Below are positions 57,042 to 64,000 of a DNA stretch of 64,000 nt, in pieces. The notes beneath the pieces were generated by a model that was given only the letters and a program-made list of their open reading frames with translations, had not been told where the DNA came from and searched no databases. The DNA lies in contig SCFE01000002.1 of the NCBI GenBank assembly GCA_004352715.1, positions 1,169,033 to 1,233,032 of the forward strand, given 5' to 3'. The position numbers were made by a program, and so were the translations under genes. The DNA is from Hofstenia miamia (taxonomy: Eukaryota > Xenacoelomorpha > Acoela). How positions within the stretch are numbered: the first letter of the stretch is position 1; each line of letters starts with the position of its first letter.

Positions 57042-57577
57042 AAGGGTGGCCCATAAGTAACCGCGCAGTTTAGATTTTAATATCATTCAACAACTAACAA
57101 TTGAGCAACATGAACTGTTTATTACCAATAACTCAGGATCCAAGCGAGTGTAAAAAGTTCAAAATTTGCACCATTGGTAGCAAAACATTCATGTAATGAT
57201 GCTTCAATAGAAAGCCGGTTACTTTGGCATTTTTTCCACCTTTCAGTTGTTTCATTGATGTTGGATGACGAACATACACGCAGTGGTTTAGGAGACCCAC
57301 GGGAAAAAATCCAACAATGTCAAATCTCGTGAAATTAGAGACCATTCGATTGGTCCTCGGCGTACAGTCAATCTTTCCGAAAAATGTTGGTATCATCAGC
57401 TTCTGCGTTTAAATTAAATTTATGTTCATTAATTTTATTCTTTTAGTTAGGAAATGAAAGGCATAATAGGAATTGTAAATGTGACTAGGAAGTAATAAAA
57501 TATAAATATAAATTTATAGAAACATAGAATATTTAAGTTTACTTCTGGGATGTCCGGCTACTTTTGGGCAACCCTGT
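57042..57577 (-). mobile_element. Tc1/mariner-type relic (element 4) with transposase C-terminus
   Basis: Imperfect terminal repeats: left AGGGTGGCCCATAAGTAACC (57043), right read inward CAGGGTTGCCCAAAAGTAGC (from 57577). The minus frame 57133-57396 contains FTRFDIVGFFPVGLLNHCVY then VRHPTSMKQLK. This corresponds to the SPDLTPLDFFLWGxLK and RPTTxxELK end of mariner-type transposases. The rest of the enzyme is deleted, leaving a 536-bp non-autonomous relic. Confidence 0.75.
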
Positions 57578-60500
57578 ATAGTTAATATATTAAACTAGTT
57601 CAGGAACAGCAATACAATTGTTCACCATCACATGGGGGCACATCACCAATCGAGAGATCAAATATCCCACGAGTTCCAAATTTCCTAATAGATCTAGAGA
57701 AAACGCTTTGGAAATGATGACAAAACAGCACATTTGACAGTTTCACGTTAGACTTTATAAAATAAAAATGTAAAAATTTTTATCCGTTTTTATTTTGATC
57801 AATCGGAAATTTTGAAAAATTTGTCAATATAGCATTTTTAAAAATTCGATTTGCCTAGTTTTAGAAGCAAGACGTGTCTGATACAAGTTTGTAACATCTC
57901 TAAAAATAGAAAATTACTTATTAAAAGATAGCTTACCTTACATCTTGAACGCCGTCCTTGTAGAAATGCTGATGCATAACGATTGTTTGGTAGCATGCGT
58001 TGATTCACTGCTTTCCCGTGGCGCAAAATCATTCGTATTATGATTTAATACGCGTAGCCTTTCCTTAAAAGAACGTGTCAATCAATACCACACGAAGAGC
58101 TTTTTAATCACTTCTTAGGCTAATGTTTCTTTGATGACTTAAATTCTCCGATTAAAATTTTCTTACTTACCATGTATTTCAGTAAAGTCCAGTATTTATG
58201 TTGTTGTTTATAATATTAATATAAATTTTAATAATTACATTATACTGTGATAAACTCATGATTTGTACAAAGTTGTTAGCTTTTTAACTTAGTTTTTACG
58301 TATCTGTAATTATGTACATTTAAACGTTAACTGAAGTCCTTAATTAAAAAAGGAATTTTAGTGTAAATTGAAACTCAAACGTTCTGCTCTGCAAAATCAA
58401 TTAACTTAACTTCATTTGTCATTGTTGTTGAATTACTTGTTGAGTTAGTATATAATTCAGATGTCTTCAATAAACAGAACTTAATTTTACAATCTAGGGA
58501 GGAATAAAATTTAGCCTGGAGGTGCGTTTACACCTTATCAATGAATTATACACTTCTCAATTGAGGAGAATAGATTGTTGTTGATACACTGTTTACAGCG
58601 TCTCAATTGAACTTGTTTATATACACCTTCATTTGTTATTGAGACAATGTTTAGTAAACGCCGTTTACAGCTGACTAATGTCAATTGAAACTTGTAATCG
58701 CCCGCACATTACAGTAATGAAAGACGAAATATCAAAAGTGCTTTGAATCGCATCTTTCATCTCAATTTTGCAAATATGTTCCTGCTCGTTTTTCAAGTCT
58801 TTACAGCAGTATTAGCGCAATTGCTAAGCTCAATTACGCATTCTTTTGATTTCATTAGTTTTATTAATTGATCGTCCTTCGCACATGTTTACATGTGACT
58901 TTGTCCTCTCGATTGCGAAGTATTATATTTCATTGATAAGCTGTAGACACACGCTAACATTATGCAATCTTGTTACATGTATTGAACACTTTCTCAACCA
59001 GAACATTAATTCCGGACGATGATTGTATAGGAAGAGTTGTTCGTGCATGCCTGTATTTCCCATAAAAACATGCTAAATTGTTGTTGGTGTTAATGATGGT
59101 AATTGTCTGGCCATTAATGTTATTACCTGCGCATTAGTTGATGTGGTTGGTGTTCTTTTCAATGCATTGAACTAAATGGTTAGTTTCCTATTTTCCCTAG
59201 CAGCTGGTAGTTGTTAAACATTTACGTCATATCGCGTTGGATTGTTGGATGAAACAGTAAGTCTATTAACACCATTTTATTTCGCAATCAACAATGCAAA
59301 TGCGTTTCAGTGAACAAACTACAAATTGTGGAAAACGATTTAAGACGCTATCTTTTTCCAAGCCTTATGCACCAACGGCTTGTTTCTATCTAAATGCATT
59401 GGAAAGTAATTTTACAGATGCTTCTAATACTGATTTTCTGCAATTACTTCGCTGTCATTAAATTTGGAAACAAAACACGTAAAACGTTCATCTGAAAAGC
59501 GAATGTTTTTTAGGTAATAAATCTCTAGGTATTTCCCAATAGTGAGCGGGGTTCCTAATGACGGTAAAATTTTAAGCTTGTACATGTATATTAACGTTTG
59601 GTCTTGTCTTAATAATTGTAATTTGGGACATTATATTGTCTATAGTATAATCTCATTATTATTAAGGGTTACTCTTATTAGCAAATATTGCTGCTCAAAA
59701 GTGATACAGAACAAAACTATGCACTAAAATACAAATAAGATTTAAAAATATGCGTTTTCAAATCTTTTTTGAAGCTGATTAGACTTAATGATGCCTGTAG
59801 TTCTGATGGATGTGAATTCCAGAGATATGGTCCATTATACGAAAACTCTTAAAGAGTATATTTGTCGAGCCAAAAGTCTGGCCGAGGCGAGCTACATGTT
59901 ACAAGCGCGTGATTTGTGAACTGACGTAGCACTATGCTAAATCAGATAAATAGTTCGATACTTGAATATTATTTTGAATTTTATACATGATAATCAGGGT
60001 TTGAATTCAATTGTTTTTCCAACTGGAAACCAATGTAAGTCGTGCAAAAGTACTGTTAAATGAGAATATCGTGGTATATTGAAAGCTAAGCTTGCAGCAT
60101 GATGCTGTATTGTCTGTAACTTTATAAATATAAAAATATATTTTCATGGCACTCCAAAACTTAGCAGCTTCGTAAATATACTGCTTAGTTAACCAAAGCT
60201 AACAGTAATACGTTTTTGTTGAATTGCAGTGTACGTAAGAGCTATTCAGGGTTAACGGAACGTTATAGAATAAGCTAGTGAGTAGGACTACTGTTTGTAG
60301 AGTACAATGTCTCCAAATTACGTCACACGACTATAATATATAAAGCTAAGAAGTTTATTGAAGCTTTACATTCGTTTTCTGTTATCCCTTTTAATGATTC
60401 TCTAAAATATATTTTGATTCAATGTTAAAAGAGGTTGGGATTGGGACATTTAAAGATTAGGATCATCTTAGCTTTAATGGATGTTTTTTATATAATTTCG

Positions 60501-61211
60501 CAATTGGGAATTTTGAGATTCCAATTTCGAGATCGTACAATTGGTCTGGAATTATGAATCATACTACATAGTGTTTGATTGAAATCAGACAAGACATTTC
60601 AACATCATTGCAATTGATTTTATTTGAATGAGTCGAGATATCGTAGCAATTAACTAGGATCCAATTGTTGACATTATATAACACACTATTTTAACAATAT
60701 AACAAATACTTATTTTTTCGAATCTCCATCCATATGCTCATTAAATCGGTTTTGCTCATGTTATATTTTTAGTCACCATCTATATGCATACTTTTTTCCG
60801 TAGTGAAAGCCTTTCAGCGTTTTTTGAAAAAATCAAATAGGTATCCGTAACTGTCACCAAAATTTTGAGTGATTTTTGGTGAAAGCAGTTGTTTTTCATA
60901 TGTCACAAATTCAATTACAAAACTTTTGTAATTATCCAACACTGCTTCCTGTCGTCATTAATAAACATTTACATAGCATTGGCATTTTTGCTGCAACGAA
61001 TACCATCAAACTGCCTGTGTTTATTTTGTAATATTAGTTTCGTATGAGAATCAGCGTTTGCATGCATTTACTCATATTTATGTATTTTTTATCTTGTAAT
61101 ATGGAAATGTGTGTTATAAATGAGTTGCGTAGCGTTTTACGTAATATTGGCACTGATTTCTATTACTAATAGTTCTCTTCGTTTTAGTAAGTAGTTACTT
61201 GGTTTGGGGTG
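57578..61211. other. Intergenic, with repeat-like patches
   Basis: No gene. At 58513-58690 the words GCGTTTACACC, CTGTTTACAGCG, TCTCAATTGA and CCGTTTACAGC recur on both strands, suggesting a small MITE-like element. At about 59790-60120 the wording (GTGAATTCCAGAGATATGGT, CCAACTGGAAACCAATGTAA, TGCAGCATGATGCTG) resembles a non-coding retroelement 3' segment seen in many metazoan genomes, but this is from general memory and weak. Confidence 0.35.
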
Positions 61212-61322
61212 ATGGAGGCTTCCGCGCCGCCACCTTACTCGTCAGCCGAATCCAGTCAGCCCATTTATCCCTTTGTGCCACCGCCTGTCTATGGAGAACC
61301 CGCCACTGATGTCAAAAGCGGT
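61212..61322 (+). CDS. First coding exon of an unidentified proline-rich protein
   Basis: ATG at 61212 opens 37 codons: MEASAPPPYSSAESSQPIYP, then PFVPPPVYGEP and a short hydrophilic end, followed by a consensus donor GTAAGT at 61323 in phase 0. Local GC content and CpG are clearly higher than around. PPPY is a PY motif (ligand for WW domains such as those of NEDD4-type ligases), and PPPVYG is similar. Proline/tyrosine-rich cytoplasmic N-termini of this kind occur in small membrane proteins, but the rest of the gene lies beyond the window or in unrecognised exons, so no name is given. Confidence 0.65.
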
Positions 61323-61603
61323 GTAAGTTTTTTTAATGCTTTTTAGCAGGTTCTTTCCATGATGATACTCTCTGATAACTGAACGATGTTTTATAAATTT
61401 CTGCAATTAAAATCATAAATATGCTCAAAGTAGAGTGACGTTTCATATTTTTTATCATCATTAGGTACAGAGTTGGCGCTCTGAAGCAAACACTTTACGT
61501 GGCTTCTACTAACAGTGATATTATAGTAATTACATGCATTTCAACTGAATTATATTTTTACTCGGAAGAGAGATATTGTTTGGTTTTGTTTTGGGTCATG
61601 CTC

Positions 61604-62251
61604 TGATGTTGGACCCGTAAAACCGTATGGCAATTGTACAGGTTACGGGCTAACTTTACGGGCTAAGAAAAAATTAATTAAATCAAAACATTTGTTTTTT
61701 GTTCAAAAAAACCAATTTTTTATCAAATTTCTTCGTCTTCATCGTCGGACTTCTCCAAAAGATAAGTGTAATCTTCATTGCCTTTTAGTTAGAGCGAGTT
61801 TTCTCTTATAAAGAGAACTTTCTCCACAAACTCGTCCTCCAGTTTTGCTCGAAATTTAGAGTGCATAGCTTTGTGCTTATTAAACCATCTTTCGACGGAA
61901 GCCTCGCTTGTCGGGAATACACCCAAAATTTTATTAGCAAAAACATCGAAGCTCTTAGGGATTCCTTGAATATTTATGTCCATTAATTTCTTGGCCTCTA
62001 ATTTTTCGATGTCGTCCATTACTTTAGGAACACAGCTTAATTGTAATGTGTTTATATTAATAATGTATTATTTTTTTCAACCAATCAAGACGCCTAGAAT
62101 GTGACAAACATACAAGAATTATTCATTCAAACATAGAAGATTGACAGAGTTTTATAATATAATATAGATGTATCATTCTATAAATTTAAACTAAAAAATT
62201 CACCCCGTACGTTAAAAGTACGGGTCATTTAACATACGGGTCCAACCCCGA
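61604..62251 (-). mobile_element. Small hAT relic with exact 8-bp target duplication
   Basis: TCATGCTC flanks both ends exactly (61596-61603 and 62252-62259). The terminal repeats share TTGGACCCGTA: left TGATGTTGGACCCGTAAAAC, right read inward TCGGGGTTGGACCCGTATG. It keeps only the C-terminal part of the transposase and lies in the first intron of the gene starting at 61212. Confidence 0.85.
61789..62019 (-). pseudogene. hAT transposase C-terminal dimerisation segment
   Basis: 76 codons on the minus strand, including GVFPTSEASVERWFNKHKAM and a KLEDEFVEKVLFIREN end. These match the hATC dimerisation region, in which SEASVER is typically SxxxERxFS. The N-terminal zinc finger and catalytic core are missing, so this is a remnant within the 648-bp element. 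Confidence 0.8.
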
Positions 62252-62259
62252 TCATGCTC

Positions 62260-64000
62260 AAGTAAACATCCTTGGTTGTATATTGTATTGACATTTGTTA
62301 ATGGCGCCATGAGAATGCACAATGATTTGTTATTAAAATTTTTGTTCTGTTGTATTGTAGACCAAATATTCTCGTTTTCAATTTCAACAAAATTATATTC
62401 CATTCTATTTATTCAAATTTTACATTGCTCTTTCTTCCTAACCGCTGATTAATCTGTAAAAAATTTTTCCTTTCGTGAGATTGCGTTGTCAAAGATTGTA
62501 ATCATGAAAGACTGGTGAACATTTAGGGCAAAGGAGTAGGCGGGTATCAATTTTGAATAAATGAAAATCCTAACTAAATATATACATTAACTCACGTTGA
62601 GGAATTTTTCCTATTTTCTTGAAATAATCCTCTTGATTATCATTATTCATGTTCTTCAGTCTCAAGTAAATCTTAACCATTTTTTTGTTTTAAAAGTGCT
62701 CATTAAAGGTGGTGTCATGGGGTTGCTGGTTGTATTTAATGTTTTTGATAATGAACCTTTTTTGTACTCTTGCTTTATTCAAAAAAGCCTTCTCTAACAT
62801 GGAATGTTGAATAATGCGAGCAAACGTTTGGAAATTGCAACTTAAAGCGGTGCATCCGACCAATGAATAGATAAAACTTTTTCGATATCGCTATTGCTGG
62901 AAAACGGCTTTCATCGTATACAATGTTGCAATAAGTCAATTACTACTAACTGTTAATGTAAAAAGTCCCATCACATATATTGCATTATTATTAACTTAAA
63001 TCTCGTCAATTCATTGCTATTTTCGAAAATTATTTTTTTGTATTTTTTATTGAGGAAATGAGTTTAGAAGCCTGTAATTGAGGTCGACTTATCTAAATCC
63101 ATAATGAAAAGATGTTAATTATTTCCTTTTATTGCAATGCTTGATATTAAATGCATCAAATAAGCTTGACTACTGATATGAGTTGGCCATGATATAGGTT
63201 TCTCATTATTCTAAGTAAAACTATGTGAGATATATAACTAAACGTTTTAGCGTAATAGCAATTGCCAGTTTATCATCTCTTTAACAGTGTTTCTCTTAGC
63301 CAATTTCAGGAGAGTGATGGTTTTCTTAAAATTTTCTATAGTCCTAACTCAATTTAGCATTTTAGTAGATTTTGAATAGGTTGTAACAGGAGATCTCCTG
63401 TGTTCAGTTATGTATATGTGTGACTTCCTGAGCCTAAATTTGTTTCTTTCATCTGTTTAATGTTCAAATCGATTATGCTCAATTCATTGAGCTTGTAACT
63501 TCTTTCTGGCGCTGCATGCAATCTTGATAATGTTGATAATGTGTTCACCACCCTTTCTTCCAATCTTATTGATGATTGGGTTGTATTTAATCGGAATTGA
63601 ATCACAGGTGAGACTATTCCTAATTTTTTTGTTTGGCCGTCCCTCAAGCAAATCCTTGAGATCGAATAAGGGGATGTTACTATTTAATTAAACCTTAACC
63701 CCTTCATCACGTATCATATACTGTGTATCATATGGATCAGACGGGTGATTCATCGTTTTGATAAACTGCATGTCCTTTATATAGGAAACATCGTTTTTGC
63801 TATATTTTCAAGCAATTTTCTCCAAGCATCTTATGAAATTGGGGAATCTTGAGATATAGACGCATCTTTCGGTGAACGTGCTAATGTTGAAGATTTGTAC
63901 TAAAATGTATCGCTTAAAACCGAAGTACTTGAAAATTTGAATTTTCTAAAAATGTTTCAAACTACTCTCAATTCCTAATGTTCTAAAAATAAGCCCATGG
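62260..64000. other. Probable intron or intergenic sequence, no feature
   Basis: No convincing coding exon of the 61212 gene was found. Short open stretches (62212-62403, 62597-62797, 63408-63647) lack motifs or splice support. Confidence 0.5.

Noticed and set aside
1-64000. CRISPR array, bacterial operon or prophage-like system
   Set aside because: No regularly spaced repeats, Shine-Dalgarno-led gene runs or bacterial genes. Spliced animal gene and eukaryotic transposons throughout.

Overview
The window is nuclear DNA from an animal. It is AT-rich and gene-poor, uses GT-AG introns and is full of transposable-element relics. The one large gene is an ortholog of BIRC6/Bruce, the giant BIR-domain E2/E3 ubiquitin ligase. 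The mix of Tc1/mariner, pogo, hAT, Ty3/gypsy and LINE relics fits an invertebrate, perhaps an arthropod, but I cannot name the species. There are four assembly gaps: 928-1927, 10416-11415, 29701-29708 and 47149-47383.

Left part (1 to about 24.7 kb): no host gene recognised. A CpG-bearing promoter-like patch (1928-2205) is followed by a block almost free of CpG. That block holds degraded copies of one Ty3/gypsy family. They comprise an inverted pair of 3'-end/LTR-like arms (about 3.3-4.3 and 8.0-8.9 kb) plus a third fragment, an env-position 3' fragment (8.9-10.4 kb), and a long minus-strand copy (14.65-22.35 kb) with gag, protease, RT, RNase H, integrase and a third ORF, all broken. A LINE RT fragment (22.35-23.15 kb) separates this copy from an oppositely oriented gag-protease fragment (23.16-24.23 kb).

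Centre (25.2-48.5 kb): the BIRC6-like gene on the + strand, in about eight coding exons. One exon of 9,995 nt carries the BIR domain, the helical body, two jelly-roll-like modules, the ubiquitin-like segment and the start of the UBC domain. Two later exons complete the UBC fold and a last exon gives the C-terminal tail. Its larger introns are transposon traps. Intron 4 has two mariner-type relics and one pogo relic. Intron 6 has a hAT-type element with 8-bp target duplications and a mariner nested in it. Intron 7 has a pogo-like transposase fragment.

Right part (48.5-64 kb): mostly non-coding DNA with a perfect 24-bp-arm foldback (53847-53954), a mariner relic (57.0-57.6 kb), and a proline-rich first coding exon of a new gene (61212-61322). 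A small hAT relic with an exact 8-bp target duplication sits in that gene's first intron.

The element proteins are all decayed and do not work together. The only intact functional unit is the BIRC6-like gene, which would couple IAP-type recognition by the BIR to ubiquitin transfer by the UBC in one polypeptide.
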